Positions 20,009 to 28,479 of a stretch of 64,000 bases of DNA are shown here, one piece after another. Under the pieces are notes generated by a model. The model was not told the origin of the DNA. It made no database searches and worked only from the letters and a program-made list of their open reading frames with translations. Position numbers and translations under genes: made by a program. Position 1 is the stretch's first letter, and every line of letters begins with the position of its first letter. Origin of the DNA: Hyphomicrobiales bacterium (GTDB lineage Bacteria > Pseudomonadota > Alphaproteobacteria > Rhizobiales > Rhizobiaceae); NCBI GenBank assembly GCA_900471925.1, contig UCGV01000001.1, positions 409,648 to 473,647 of the forward strand, read 5' to 3'.

Positions 20009-20644
20009 ATGCTCGATTATTCGCTCGCTCACTGGATCGGTTTCTTCACCGCAGCAGTTCTTTTGAACCTCTCGCCCGGACCCGACATGGCCTTCATCCT
20101 AGGCCATACGATGAAAAGCGGCACACGCGCCGGCTTCTCGGCAGTCTTCGGCATCTGGACAGGTGCCTGCATCCATGTGCTGCTCGCCGCATTCGGCCTG
20201 TCGGCGATCCTCGCAGCCTCGGCAATTGCCTTTTCCACTGTAAAATGGGTGGGCGCGATCTATCTCGTCTGGCTCGGCATCCAGGCACTAAGATCGAAAG
20301 GCGAGGGTGGCTTTGTGCGGGCAGCGGGTGAAACGCTCGGGTTGCTGCGCATCTATCGGCAAGGCGTTTGGGTCTCTCTGCTCAACCCGAAAGTTGCGAT
20401 CTTCTTTCTCGCCTTCCTGCCGCAGTTCGTCGTTGAGGGTGCCGGCCCGGCATGGCTGCAGCTTGCCGTCCACGGCGGCCTGATCATCGTCGTTGCCGTC
20501 TTTATCGAGCCGCCGCTGATCCTGGCCGGTGGCCGTCTCGCCGATCTCTTCAAGAACAATGCGAAGATCGGCCTGTGGCTCGATCGCGGTCTTGGCGCGC
20601 TGTTCGTGGCGCTTGGCGTCCGCCTCGCGCTCACGACGCGCTGA
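20009..20644 (+). CDS. LysE family exporter
   Basis: A 211-residue RhtB/LysE-family translocator. The N-terminal signature LSPGPDMAFILG (about residues 26-37) and six membrane segments are present; LNPKVAIFFLAFLPQF in mid-protein is typical of threonine/homoserine/branched-type exporters. The ATG at 20009 has AAAGGA about six bases before it. It lies between radA and alr on the opposite strand, and converges on alr with a 3-base gap, as if inserted into the conserved alr-radA pair. Substrate unknown. Confidence 0.87.
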   Translation: MLDYSLAHWIGFFTAAVLLNLSPGPDMAFILGHTMKSGTRAGFSAVFGIWTGACIHVLLAAFGLSAILAASAIAFSTVKWVGAIYLVWLGIQALRSKGEGGFVRAAGETLGLLRIYRQGVWVSLLNPKVAIFFLAFLPQFVVEGAGPAWLQLAVHGGLIIVVAVFIEPPLILAGGRLADLFKNNAKIGLWLDRGLGALFVALGVRLALTTR

Positions 20645-20647
20645 TCC

Positions 20648-21817
20648 CTATTCGTCTTCGTCCATCTCGTACTTGCGCTCATGGCGCAGGCCGACACTGG
20701 TCAGCATCTCGTAGCCGATCGTGCCCGCAGCCTTGGCTGCATCGTCGACGAGGATGTTCTTGCCGAAGAGCTCGATATAGTCACCGGCGCGAACAGCATT
20801 TTCCGGCAGATCGGTCACGTCGAAGATTGTCTGGTCCATAGTGATACGGCCGGCGACCGGCACCTTGCGCCCGGCAACGAAGCCCTGTCCACCCTGCGGC
20901 ACGGCCTGGCGCAGCGGAACACCGCCGCTCGACTGGCTGCGCATGTAACCATCGGCATAACCGGCCGAAACGATCGCCAGCCGGCTGTCGCGCGTCAGCT
21001 GCAGTGCTCGTCCGTAACTGACCGATTCACCCGCCTTGACGGTGCGGATCTGGATGATGCGTGCCTCGGCGGTTGCTACCGGACGCATCGGATTGGCCAT
21101 CCCGTTGACGGCCTGGCCGCCATAGATCGCAATACCCGGACGGGTGAGATCGAAGTGATAATCGTCGCCGAGGAAGATGCCGCCGGAAGCAGCAAGGCTT
21201 GAATCGATACCTTCATAGGCGGCGCTAACCTTGCGGAATGATTCAAGCTGCTGCCTGTTCATCGCCGAGGAATGATCGTCGCCGCAGGCAAGATGGCTCA
21301 TCACGAGCACGGGCGCGAAACTTGCCGGCCGCGAAACGTCATCGGCAAGGGCAAGCGCTTCATCCATTGTCAGGCCGAGCCGGTTGAAGCCGGTGTCGAC
21401 ATGAAGCGCGCAAGGATAATCGCCATAATCGGCAAGGACCGCCATCCAGAAGGCAAGCTGCTCTTCCGAGGAAATGATCGGCACCAGATCGTTTTCGAAG
21501 AAGCGTCGTTCGGTGCCGGGCCAGATGCCGGCAAGCACGAAGATTCGCGCCTCGGGTGCAAACATGCGAAGCGTGACACCTTCATCGACCGTCGCCACGA
21601 AGAAATCCCGCGCGCCGGCAAGATAGAGCGCTTCGCCGGCATCCTCGATCCCCATCCCGTAGGCATCTGCCTTGACGACGGCGGCCGCGCGCGCCTTTCC
21701 GGAGCGCCGCGCCATGTCTCGCCAGTTGTCGGTCAGCGCCGTCAGATCGACGGTCAGCCGAAGGCCGGCGGAGGCGAAAAGGTCGTCGTCTTCGAAGGGG
21801 ATGGAAAAATCAGTCAT
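20648..21817 (-). CDS. alr: alanine racemase
   Basis: PLP enzyme that interconverts L- and D-alanine for peptidoglycan. The 389-residue protein shows the PLP lysine in VVKADAYGMG (about residue 48) and the catalytic tyrosine region SAGYADGYMRSQ near residue 285, giving a biosynthetic or catabolic Alr of normal length. ATG at 21817. In related genomes alr sits beside dnaB and radA, which holds here once the plus-strand inserts are set aside. Confidence 0.95.
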   Translation of the reverse strand: MTDFSIPFEDDDLFASAGLRLTVDLTALTDNWRDMARRSGKARAAAVVKADAYGMGIEDAGEALYLAGARDFFVATVDEGVTLRMFAPEARIFVLAGIWPGTERRFFENDLVPIISSEEQLAFWMAVLADYGDYPCALHVDTGFNRLGLTMDEALALADDVSRPASFAPVLVMSHLACGDDHSSAMNRQQLESFRKVSAAYEGIDSSLAASGGIFLGDDYHFDLTRPGIAIYGGQAVNGMANPMRPVATAEARIIQIRTVKAGESVSYGRALQLTRDSRLAIVSAGYADGYMRSQSSGGVPLRQAVPQGGQGFVAGRKVPVAGRITMDQTIFDVTDLPENAVRAGDYIELFGKNILVDDAAKAAGTIGYEMLTSVGLRHERKYEMDEDE

Positions 21818-21920
21818 GAATCGCCGCGATGAAATGAAAAGGAAAATGCTGCCATTACTCTAGAGAGCATTGTGGCAAAGAGAAAGCACGAGGCGAGACA
21901 TACCGGCCTTTCCCACATGC

Positions 21921-21960
21921 GATCACTTTTGTTCAAGACGTGCTGCAGCCGGCGCGCTAC
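21921..21960 (+). promoter_or_regulatory. candidate AraC-family operator/promoter upstream of araC
   Basis: The block GATCACTTTTGTTCAAGAC (21921-21939) is followed, 35 bases from its first base, by GCTAC (21956-21960). The same two parts with the same spacing occur before azlC (22826-22865). It ends nine bases before the chosen araC start, so it overlaps the expected promoter. Probable autoregulatory site; inferred. Confidence 0.55.
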
Positions 21961-21969
21961 TCTTGCGGC

Positions 21970-22827
21970 ATGCAGAATGTTTCGCAAAAAGAGGCGGCAG
22001 ACGCCATGCCGCTTGCCACGGTGGAATCGGCTCGTTTCTGGCGGGACAACCGCTTCCGAGACATGGAGTGCCTGAGCGCGAGCTTTCTGACGCATGAATA
22101 TGCTCCGCATGCGCACGAGACATTCAGTATCGGCGCGATCGAAAGCGGAAGCCAGATTGCGACCCTGAGCGGCTGCCGGCAAGAGACCGGACCGGGCGAC
22201 CTCTATCTGATCGATCCCGGCGTCGTTCACGACGGCGCACCGGGCGGTGATGGCTATCGCTACCGGATGATCTACCCGGATACGAAGCTCTTCATCGATA
22301 TTCTGGAGGATGTCACCGGCAAGGCCTTCAATGCGACGCCGTCCTTTGCAGGGGCATTGCCGCGCGATCCGCAACTTGCCAAAGCTTTCCACATGGCGCA
22401 TCGCACGCTTGAGAGCGGTGCGGGTGCACTGGAAGCGGACGAAAGCATGTTCTCGGTGCTGGCTGCGATCTTCGCGCGCTATGGCAGCACAATCGTGCTG
22501 CCCGTCGATACCAAGGAACGCAGCGCCGTTGCCCGTGCCCGTGATTACCTGGTCGAGAATTTCGACAGCGATGTCGGCTTGGAAGAACTTGCCAAGGTGG
22601 CAGGGTTGAGCCGCGCTCACCTGATCCGTGCTTTCCGCAGGGAATATCACATCACCCCGCATGCTTTCCTGACCCACCGGCGCGTGATCGTCGCCCGCCG
22701 GCTGCTGCGGGAGGGCCACTTGCCCGCCGATGTTGCCGTTGAATGCGGTTTTGCCGATCAGGCGCATTTCACCCGTCATTTCAAATCGCGCACTGGGATA
22801 ACGCCGGGTCAGTTTCGCGTCGGCTGA
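21970..22827 (+). CDS. AraC-family transcriptional regulator
   Basis: A 285-residue regulator with an N-terminal cupin-like ligand domain (HEYAPHAHETFSIGAIESG near residues 37-55; the PGDLYLIDPGVVH strand) and a C-terminal double helix-turn-helix (about 185-285: LEELAKVAGLSRAHLIRAF and ADVAVECGFADQAHFTRHF). It probably senses an amino acid and controls the adjacent azlCD exporter. The start is uncertain: ATG at 21970 or 22006, or a GTG at 21940; none has a strong ribosome site. A bipartite motif lies before it and is repeated after it, overlapping its own stop codon, before azlC. Confidence 0.88.
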   Translation: MQNVSQKEAADAMPLATVESARFWRDNRFRDMECLSASFLTHEYAPHAHETFSIGAIESGSQIATLSGCRQETGPGDLYLIDPGVVHDGAPGGDGYRYRMIYPDTKLFIDILEDVTGKAFNATPSFAGALPRDPQLAKAFHMAHRTLESGAGALEADESMFSVLAAIFARYGSTIVLPVDTKERSAVARARDYLVENFDSDVGLEELAKVAGLSRAHLIRAFRREYHITPHAFLTHRRVIVARRLLREGHLPADVAVECGFADQAHFTRHFKSRTGITPGQFRVG

Positions 22828-22865
22828 TCACTTTCGTTCAATACAGCCCTCGGCGTGCTCGCTAC
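22826..22865 (+). promoter_or_regulatory. candidate AraC-family operator/promoter upstream of azlCD
   Basis: GATCACTTTCGTTCAATAC (22826-22844) differs from the copy before araC at two of 19 positions, and GCTAC follows at exactly the same distance (22861-22865). It overlaps the araC stop codon and precedes azlC by 32 bases. The stop-codon overlap shows the match is not a duplicated coding segment. Confidence 0.6.
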
Positions 22866-22897
22866 CTCTCCGCCATCTTGAAGTGGAGATTGCGAAT

Positions 22898-23617
22898 ATG
22901 CTGCAGCAAAGCCGGCCAGCCGGCAGAAACCCCACCGGCGATTTTCTTGCGGGAGCCAGAGCCATTTTGCCGCTCATCGTCGCGGTCCTGCCGATCGGGC
23001 TTGTCTTCGGTGCGGTCTCGGCAACTAAGGGGCTGTCGGCGCTGGAAACGGTGCTGATGAGCGCGCTCGTCTTTGCCGGCGGATCACAATTCGTGGCGAT
23101 GGACATCTGGACGCATCCGGCAAGCTGGATCGGTGTCGGCTTCGCGGCACTGCTCGTCAACATCCGCCATGTGCTGATGAGCGCTTCGATCGGCACGAAA
23201 ATGCAGTCCTTTTCCGGCGTCAAGCGTTATATCGCCATGCTGTTTCTTGCCGATGAACTCTGGGCCATGGCCGAATTCCGCGCCGGGACGACAAGGCTCA
23301 CGCCCGCTTGGTACGCCGGCATCGTGACGCCCTTCTACCTGACCTGGGTGGGCTCGTCGCTTGCGGGTGCGCTGCTCGGAGCCTTTCTCGGCGATCCGGC
23401 CATCATCGGGCTCGATTTCGCCTTTCCGGCTGTTTTCATCGTCCTGGTCATGGGTTTCTGGAAGGGACCGCAAACCGGGGCGGTGCTGGCCGCAAGCGGT
23501 ATTGCATCCGTTGCCGTCCACCAGTTCGTGCCCGGCGTCTGGTATATCGCAGGTGGCGCACTTGCAGGGTTGGGGATGGCCCTCTGGCAAGGCAGGGCGC
23601 GGGAGCAGGCGGCATGA
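22898..23617 (+). CDS. azlC: branched-chain amino acid exporter, large subunit
   Basis: A 239-residue AzlC-family membrane protein, the large part of the AzlCD/YgaZH branched-chain amino acid (or analogue) exporter. The family block PIGLVFGAVSATKGLS and FAGGSQFVAMD is present in the N-terminal third. I use the ATG at 22898, with GGAG nine bases upstream, rather than the GTG at 22883. It is coupled to azlD by an ATGA overlap and is downstream of araC, whose product probably controls it. Confidence 0.92.
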   Translation: MLQQSRPAGRNPTGDFLAGARAILPLIVAVLPIGLVFGAVSATKGLSALETVLMSALVFAGGSQFVAMDIWTHPASWIGVGFAALLVNIRHVLMSASIGTKMQSFSGVKRYIAMLFLADELWAMAEFRAGTTRLTPAWYAGIVTPFYLTWVGSSLAGALLGAFLGDPAIIGLDFAFPAVFIVLVMGFWKGPQTGAVLAASGIASVAVHQFVPGVWYIAGGALAGLGMALWQGRAREQAA

Positions 23618-23916
23618 CCCTTGATCTCAACAGTTTGCTCGCCATCCTTGCCATGGCTGCAGCAACGATCCTTACCCGTATTAGTGGCCTCGTTCTGATC
23701 CGTTACGTGGAGATTGACGATAACAGGAGGACAGCGATCGAAGCCATTCCGCCCGCCGTTTTGATGGCCGTCATTGCGCCGACCGCCTTCGCGACCGGTT
23801 GGGCGGAGACGCTGGCCTGCGCGGTAACGGCTTTTGCCGCCAGACGCTTGCCGATGCTGGCAAGCGTCGTGGTCGGGGTCGCGACTGTGGCGCTTCTTCG
23901 TGCGGCAGGGCTCTGA
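23614..23916 (+). CDS. azlD: branched-chain amino acid exporter, small subunit
   Basis: A 100-residue protein with three to four membrane segments, matching the AzlD/YgaH partner of AzlC (LAMAAATILTRISGLVLIRY; AIPPAVLMAVIAPTAF). It starts with ATG at 23614, overlapping the azlC stop by four bases, and is read in a different frame from azlC. It ends just before a hairpin shared with the convergent dnaB stop. Confidence 0.92.
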   Translation: MTLDLNSLLAILAMAAATILTRISGLVLIRYVEIDDNRRTAIEAIPPAVLMAVIAPTAFATGWAETLACAVTAFAARRLPMLASVVVGVATVALLRAAGL

Positions 23917-23922
23917 CGGAAA

Positions 23923-23945
23923 TTGACGCGGAAAACCCGCGTCAA
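23923..23945. terminator. hairpin between convergent azlD and dnaB
   Basis: Nine-base arms TTGACGCGG (23923-23931) and its complement (23937-23945) with a 5-base loop; the right arm includes the dnaB stop codon. No clear T tract on either side, so termination is plausible rather than certain. Confidence 0.5.
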
Positions 23946-25444
23946 TGTTCCTCGTATTGTGTGAAGGATGGATCGGCGAGATCGGCGAAGCGCGTGAATT
24001 CCGACTGGAAAGCGAGCTTCACCGTGCCCGTCGGTCCGTGACGCTGCTTGGCGATGATGACGTCGGCCGTGCCCTTCACCTTGTCGAACAGCGCCTCCCA
24101 TTCCGGATATTTCGGATCGTGAAGGTCGCGCGGTTCAGAGTTCTTTACGTAATATTCCTCGCGGAACACGAAAAGCACGACGTCGGCGTCCTGCTCGATC
24201 GAGCCCGATTCACGAAGGTCGGAAAGCTGCGGGCGTTTATCTTCGCGGCTTTCGACGGCACGCGAGAGCTGGGAGAGCGCGATGATCGGAACGTTCAGCT
24301 CTTTGCCGAGCGCCTTGAGACCCGTGGTGATCTGGGTGATTTCCTGAACGCGGTTCTCGTTCGACTTGCCGGAGCCTGTCATCAGCTGCACGTAGTCGAC
24401 GACAAGTACGTCGAGCCCGCGCTGGCGCTTGAGACGGCGGGCACGCGCCGAAAGCTGGGCGATCGAGATACCACCGGTCTGGTCGATGAAGAGTGGCACC
24501 TTCTGCATCATCATCGAGCAGGCGACAAGCTTTTCGAAATCGGCGTCGTTGATGTCACCTCGGCGAATCTTCGAGGAGGAGACTTCCGTCTGCTCGGAGA
24601 TGATACGGGTGGCGAGCTGTTCGGACGACATTTCGAGCGAGTAGAAACCCACGACGCCGCCGTTCTTCGCCTTCATGCTGCCATCGGACTGCACTTCGCC
24701 TTCATAGGCGGCGGCGATGTTGTATGCGATATTGGTCGCAAGCGAGGTCTTGCCCATGCCGGGACGACCGGCGAGCACGATCAAGTCCGAACGCTGCAGG
24801 CCACCCATCTTGGAATCGAGCGAGTGAATGCCGGTGGAAATACCGGAAAGGCCGCCGTCGCGCTCCTTGGCGACAGCCGCCATATCGATGGCGAGCGCCA
24901 CAGCGTCGTTGAAGGCCTGGAAACCGCCGTCATAGCGGCCGTTTTCGGCAAGCTCGAACAGGCGCCGTTCCGTGTCTTCGATCTGCGCCTGCGGCGGCAT
25001 GTCGAGCGGCGCGTCATAGGCAATGTTGACGACATCCTCGCCGATGGTGATCAGCGCACGGCGGATCGCCAGATCGTAGATCGCGCGACCGTAGTCCTCG
25101 GCATTGATGATCGTCACGGCGCCGGTGACGAGGCTTGCGAGATATTGTGAAACGGTAATGTCGCCGACCTTCTCGTCTGCCGGCAGGAAGGTCTTGACGG
25201 TCACCGGGTTGGCGATCTTGCCCATGCGGATGATATCGCCGGCGACCTCGAAGATCTTCCGGTGCAGGGGCTCGTAGAGATGGGTCGGCTTGAGGAAGTC
25301 GGAGACGCGGTAATAGGCGTCGTTGTTCATCAGGATGGCGCCGAGCAGCGCCTGCTCGGCCTCGATGTTATTAGGCGCTTCGCGATAGTGCTGCTCTGCT
25401 GGAGCAACGGCGGCAATCTTTCGTGCGGCTTCGTTCATCGTCAT
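23942..25444 (-). CDS. dnaB: replicative DNA helicase DnaB
   Basis: A 500-residue hexameric helicase that unwinds DNA at the replication fork. The N-terminal primase-binding domain (NNIEAEQALLGAILMNNDAYYRV, residues about 25-47) and the RecA-like domain with Walker A AGRPGMGKTSLATN (about 222-235) are intact; VVDYVQLMTGSG is Walker B. No intein is present. Start ATG at 25444, with a second in-frame ATG six bases on. Upstream bases to 25808 contain several near-matches to DnaA boxes. Confidence 0.97.
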   Translation of the reverse strand: MTMNEAARKIAAVAPAEQHYREAPNNIEAEQALLGAILMNNDAYYRVSDFLKPTHLYEPLHRKIFEVAGDIIRMGKIANPVTVKTFLPADEKVGDITVSQYLASLVTGAVTIINAEDYGRAIYDLAIRRALITIGEDVVNIAYDAPLDMPPQAQIEDTERRLFELAENGRYDGGFQAFNDAVALAIDMAAVAKERDGGLSGISTGIHSLDSKMGGLQRSDLIVLAGRPGMGKTSLATNIAYNIAAAYEGEVQSDGSMKAKNGGVVGFYSLEMSSEQLATRIISEQTEVSSSKIRRGDINDADFEKLVACSMMMQKVPLFIDQTGGISIAQLSARARRLKRQRGLDVLVVDYVQLMTGSGKSNENRVQEITQITTGLKALGKELNVPIIALSQLSRAVESREDKRPQLSDLRESGSIEQDADVVLFVFREEYYVKNSEPRDLHDPKYPEWEALFDKVKGTADVIIAKQRHGPTGTVKLAFQSEFTRFADLADPSFTQYEEH

Positions 25445-25808
25445 CCGTACTGTCTTTTATCCAAAACCCGGATTTGCAGGGCCGGCTACGTAAAATCAAG
25501 TACCTGGCAGCAACAGCTTTCGCGCGGTCGTCAAATCGGCAGTGCTGTGCACATTGTTCGACTTCTCCACAGTCGGAGAAGCCGGTGCAGAGAAAATATC
25601 GCAACTGTCACCTGCAGGACACGCCTTCACCCGCGACTCACTTTGCGATTTCGCCTCAGGGCTATATTAGCGTCCATGATTGTGAGACGCACCAAAAAAG
25701 CCTGCCGACCGCTGGACGAAGGCACCGAGCACAAGGGACGCCTGTGGAAAATCGGCCAACAAAAAAGCCCGGCGCGAGCCGGGCTTTTCGTTCTGTATGA
25801 AACAGAAA
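25445..25808. other. gap between rplI and dnaB
   Basis: About 360 bases without a convincing gene. It holds the rplI terminator at its right end and the dnaB control region. Three 9-base strings differ from the DnaA box TTATCCACA by one base: TTATCCAAA (25457-25465), TTCTCCACA (25563-25571) and, on the minus strand, TTTTCCACA (25751-25743). The middle one sits inside a small hairpin (TTCTCC/GGAGAA). No RNA gene recognised. Confidence 0.4.
25761..25788 (-). terminator. intrinsic terminator after rplI
   Basis: An 11-base-pair stem (25763-25773 with 25778-25788; AAAAGCCCGGC) and GCGA loop. On the minus strand it is followed by a run of six T. Strong terminator for the rpsF-rpsR-rplI region. Confidence 0.9.
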
Positions 25809-26387
25809 TTATGCTTCGTCTTCGTCGATGCCATCGGCTTCCGGATCGAAGAAGTCTTCCGGACGCAGTGCATCTTCGTCAACACCGTAGATGGCGTCGA
25901 CAGAGGTGAGTTCTTCGCCCTTGGACTGGCGCTCGGCTTCTTCAGCAGAACGGGCAACGTTCAGCTCGACGTTGATCTCAACTTCAGCATGGAGCTGCAG
26001 CTCGACCTTGTGCAGGCCAATCGCCTTGATCGGCGTGTTGAGGTGAACCTGGTTGCGGGCAATGTTGAAGCCTTCGGCAGCCAGAATGTCGACCACGTCA
26101 CGGGCAGCGACCGAGCCGTAGAGCTGGCCGGTTTCGCCGGCGGAACGCACGACGATGAAGGACTTGCCGTCGAGAACGTCGGCAACCTTCTGGGCTTCGG
26201 ACTTGCGCTCGAGGTTACGAGCTTCGAGCGTTGCGCGCTCGGATTCGAAACGGGCCTTGTTGGCAGCGTTGGCGCGCAGTGCCTTGCCGAGCGGCAGGAG
26301 GTAGTTGCGTGCAAAGCCGTCGCGAACCTTTACGGTTTCGCCCATCTGGCCGAGCTTGGAGATGCGTTCGAGAAGAATGACGTCCAT
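25809..26387 (-). CDS. rplI: 50S ribosomal protein L9
   Basis: The 192-residue L9 binds 23S rRNA and helps keep the reading frame. The N-terminal domain ([32 protein letters not shown]) is canonical. A C-terminal acidic extension of about 40 residues ([23 protein letters not shown]) makes it longer than the E. coli protein (149), as is usual in Rhizobiales. It follows the DUF2232 gene by 21 bases and is ended by a strong terminator. Confidence 0.97.
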   Translation of the reverse strand: MDVILLERISKLGQMGETVKVRDGFARNYLLPLGKALRANAANKARFESERATLEARNLERKSEAQKVADVLDGKSFIVVRSAGETGQLYGSVAARDVVDILAAEGFNIARNQVHLNTPIKAIGLHKVELQLHAEVEINVELNVARSAEEAERQSKGEELTSVDAIYGVDEDALRPEDFFDPEADGIDEDEA

Positions 26388-26408
26388 GGTGTTTTTCCTT
26401 TCTTGTTC

Positions 26409-27407
26409 TCAGATTTCGGTATCGGTCTGTTTGGGGGCATCAGCATCCTTGGTCGGGGTCAGGGCGATCGCCTTGCGGGTATCGGCGAGACCGAGCACGA
26501 GGATGAAAAGCGCTGGCAGCATCATCGTGCATGCCAGGTAGCAGAGGATGAGGGCCGGCAGGCGCCAGTCCTTGCCGCGGGTGCGGAAATGGATCGCGGC
26601 AAAGCCGGACATCAGGAAGCCGGCGCCGAAGGCTCCGACGACAGTGGCGCCGATCATCGCTGGGACACCGCCCATGAAGGTGGCTGCCAGACCAGCGAGG
26701 AAGATGAAGATCGAGTTGCGGTTCATGCGCAGCGACGAGGGGATATCCTCGCGCGGACGCAGCCCCTTGCCCGAAGCGGTGACGATGCGCGTTGCAATAT
26801 AATAGGCTGCAAACAGCATCACGACCCAGACGCCGCCCTGTATTGCCGGCAGCATGAGCACGACAAGCGACTTGGTCTGCGCCGTCGCGGCCGGGTCGGG
26901 AACGAATTCCGGTTGCTGCTGCTGGAGAGAAGCCATCAGCAGATCGACCATCTGGTCGGTAATCTCGGGCCCGTAGCCGATCATTATGCCGGTGGCGATG
27001 ACGGCAATGGCCACCAGTCCACACAGATGCAGCAGGATATCCGAAAGCGGATACCAGGCGAGCAGATGGTCCGGGCCACCGAGTTCGGAGGCTGGGCGCG
27101 CAAGGTTCGCAAGGTGGCTCAGCCAGCCGGCAGGCAGCAGCGTCACCAGCGTCATCACGAGCGCGAAGGAAGGGGAGATGGCGACCGCGCCGAGCACGGC
27201 AGCGGTGATAACGGCGGAAATCGCCGCAAGATTGCCCCAGCCGAGGCCGACGAGCAGAATGGGAAGTGCCGAAGCGGCGTAAAGGACAGCACTGAACGAC
27301 GGCTGCATGCTCGCGCCAAGCACCAGCAAGGCGGCGGTCAATCCGGCGAGTGCGCCGATCGCAAGCGTTTTCGGGTTCAGTTTTGTCACTTCGCTGTCCT
27401 GCTTCAT
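26409..27407 (-). CDS. DUF2232 family membrane protein
   Basis: A 332-residue protein with about eight to nine membrane segments. It is the conserved alphaproteobacterial DUF2232 protein that lies between rpsR and rplI; related to the YybS family of Gram-positives, also next to rplI, and of unknown function. The frame starts with TTG at 27410 but the ATG right after it (27407) is preferred. A UUCG hairpin lies between rpsR and this gene, so part of its transcription may come from read-through. A hydrophilic tail (TPTKDADAPKQTDTEI) faces the cytoplasm by prediction. Confidence 0.85.
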   Translation of the reverse strand: MKQDSEVTKLNPKTLAIGALAGLTAALLVLGASMQPSFSAVLYAASALPILLVGLGWGNLAAISAVITAAVLGAVAISPSFALVMTLVTLLPAGWLSHLANLARPASELGGPDHLLAWYPLSDILLHLCGLVAIAVIATGIMIGYGPEITDQMVDLLMASLQQQQPEFVPDPAATAQTKSLVVLMLPAIQGGVWVVMLFAAYYIATRIVTASGKGLRPREDIPSSLRMNRNSIFIFLAGLAATFMGGVPAMIGATVVGAFGAGFLMSGFAAIHFRTRGKDWRLPALILCYLACTMMLPALFILVLGLADTRKAIALTPTKDADAPKQTDTEI

Positions 27408-27499
27408 CAAGCAGTTAGAGGATTTCCCTGAATCAATCCGGGAGATGCCTCAACATGGGTTTTAAGGTTCCGATCCGCGCCCATCGCGGAAGGGAGAAA

Positions 27500-27523
27500 G
27501 CCCCGGATCCGAAGATCCGGGGC
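27500..27523 (-). terminator. UUCG-capped hairpin after rpsR
   Basis: A 10-base-pair stem (27500-27509 with 27514-27523) capped on the minus strand by the extra-stable UUCG loop and followed by TTTCTCC. It sits 12 bases past the rpsR stop and before the DUF2232 gene, so it may act as a partial terminator setting the level of DUF2232-rplI. Confidence 0.7.
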
Positions 27524-27535
27524 CTCGGTATTCAA

Positions 27536-27784
27536 TTAGGCGACGACGTAGGGCAGCAGGCCGAGGAAACGGGCGCGCTTGATCGCCTGGGCGAGTTCGC
27601 GCTGCTTCTTCTGGGAAACGGCCGTGATGCGGGACGGTACGATCTTGCCGCGCTCGGAAATGTAGCGCTGCAGGAGGCGGACGTCCTTGTAGTCGATGCG
27701 CGGAGCGTTTGCACCGGAGAACGGGCAGGTCTTGCGACGACGATGGAACGGACGACGGACCGGAGCGGAGGAAGATTCAGACAT
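27536..27784 (-). CDS. rpsR: 30S ribosomal protein S18
   Basis: An 82-residue S18, with the conserved core [19 protein letters not shown] and [22 protein letters not shown]. It binds S6 on the 30S platform. It follows rpsF by 12 bases on the same strand and starts at the ATG at 27784. Normal length for alphaproteobacteria. Confidence 0.97.
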   Translation of the reverse strand: MSESSSAPVRRPFHRRRKTCPFSGANAPRIDYKDVRLLQRYISERGKIVPSRITAVSQKKQRELAQAIKRARFLGLLPYVVA

Positions 27785-27796
27785 TCTTATTTCTCC

Positions 27797-28255
27797 TTAT
27801 GCACGGTCTTCGCGGGGAGCGCGATCAGGACGCGGGCCACGCTGGAAGTCGCCGTCACGGCGCGGCGGACGATCGCCGAATTCGCGGCGCGGGCCACGGT
27901 CGCCGCCTTCACGCGGGCCACGGTCGTCGCGGTCGCGCTTCTGCATCATGGCAGACGGGCCGTCTTCGTGCTTTTCAACAGCGATGGTCATGTAGCGAAG
28001 AACGTCTTCGCTGATGCGCATCTGGCGTTCCATTTCCTGGATCGCAGCTGCCGGCGCATCGATGTCCATCAGGGCGTAGTGAGCCTTGCGGTTCTTCTTG
28101 ATGCGGTAGGTGAGGGACTTGAGGCCCCAGTTTTCGATACGCCCGACTTTACCGCCGTTTGCTTCGATCACGCCCTTGTACTGTTCTACGAGGGCATCGA
28201 CCTGCTGCGACGTGATATCCTGTCGGGCAAGGAATACATGTTCATAAAGAGCCAT
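27797..28255 (-). CDS. rpsF: 30S ribosomal protein S6
   Basis: A 152-residue S6 from the ATG at 28255 ([18 protein letters not shown]); the open frame further upstream belongs to the leader. The ferredoxin-like fold occupies residues 1-100 and is followed by an Arg/Asp/Gly/Pro-rich tail (repeats of RGPRE/RGPRR type) characteristic of rhizobial S6. First gene of rpsF-rpsR. The transcript leader before it is about 220 bases if the promoter at 28480-28507 is right. Confidence 0.96.
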   Translation of the reverse strand: MALYEHVFLARQDITSQQVDALVEQYKGVIEANGGKVGRIENWGLKSLTYRIKKNRKAHYALMDIDAPAAAIQEMERQMRISEDVLRYMTIAVEKHEDGPSAMMQKRDRDDRGPREGGDRGPRREFGDRPPRRDGDFQRGPRPDRAPREDRA

Positions 28256-28479
28256 GACAGCTTTGCCTTTCTTGCGTTGATCAGAACCCGGCATTCGGCG
28301 GCTAAGCCTCAACGACTGCTCCTGAGAGGCGATAAGCGCCAAGCAAGAAAAGCGTTTCCGAGACGGTCGAGAGCGGAGACACGGGAGGCTGGAACGCTTC
28401 CGTTCCGAACGGCTCGCAAGAAGCAAACCGGCCCTCCGTTCAGCCACCAGCCAGAAGACCGGGTTAACGAACAGGCGCG
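28256..28479 (-). promoter_or_regulatory. long rpsF leader
   Basis: About 220 bases lie between the predicted start of transcription and rpsF. Several short GC-rich inverted segments are visible. In many bacteria the S6:S18 complex binds the rpsF leader to repress its own synthesis; this leader is long enough to hold such a site, but I did not confirm the motif. Confidence 0.35.

Noticed and set aside
25797-27431. 544-codon plus-strand frame opposite rplI and DUF2232
   Set aside because: Spans two real genes and a terminator on the other strand; composition is that of a shadow frame.
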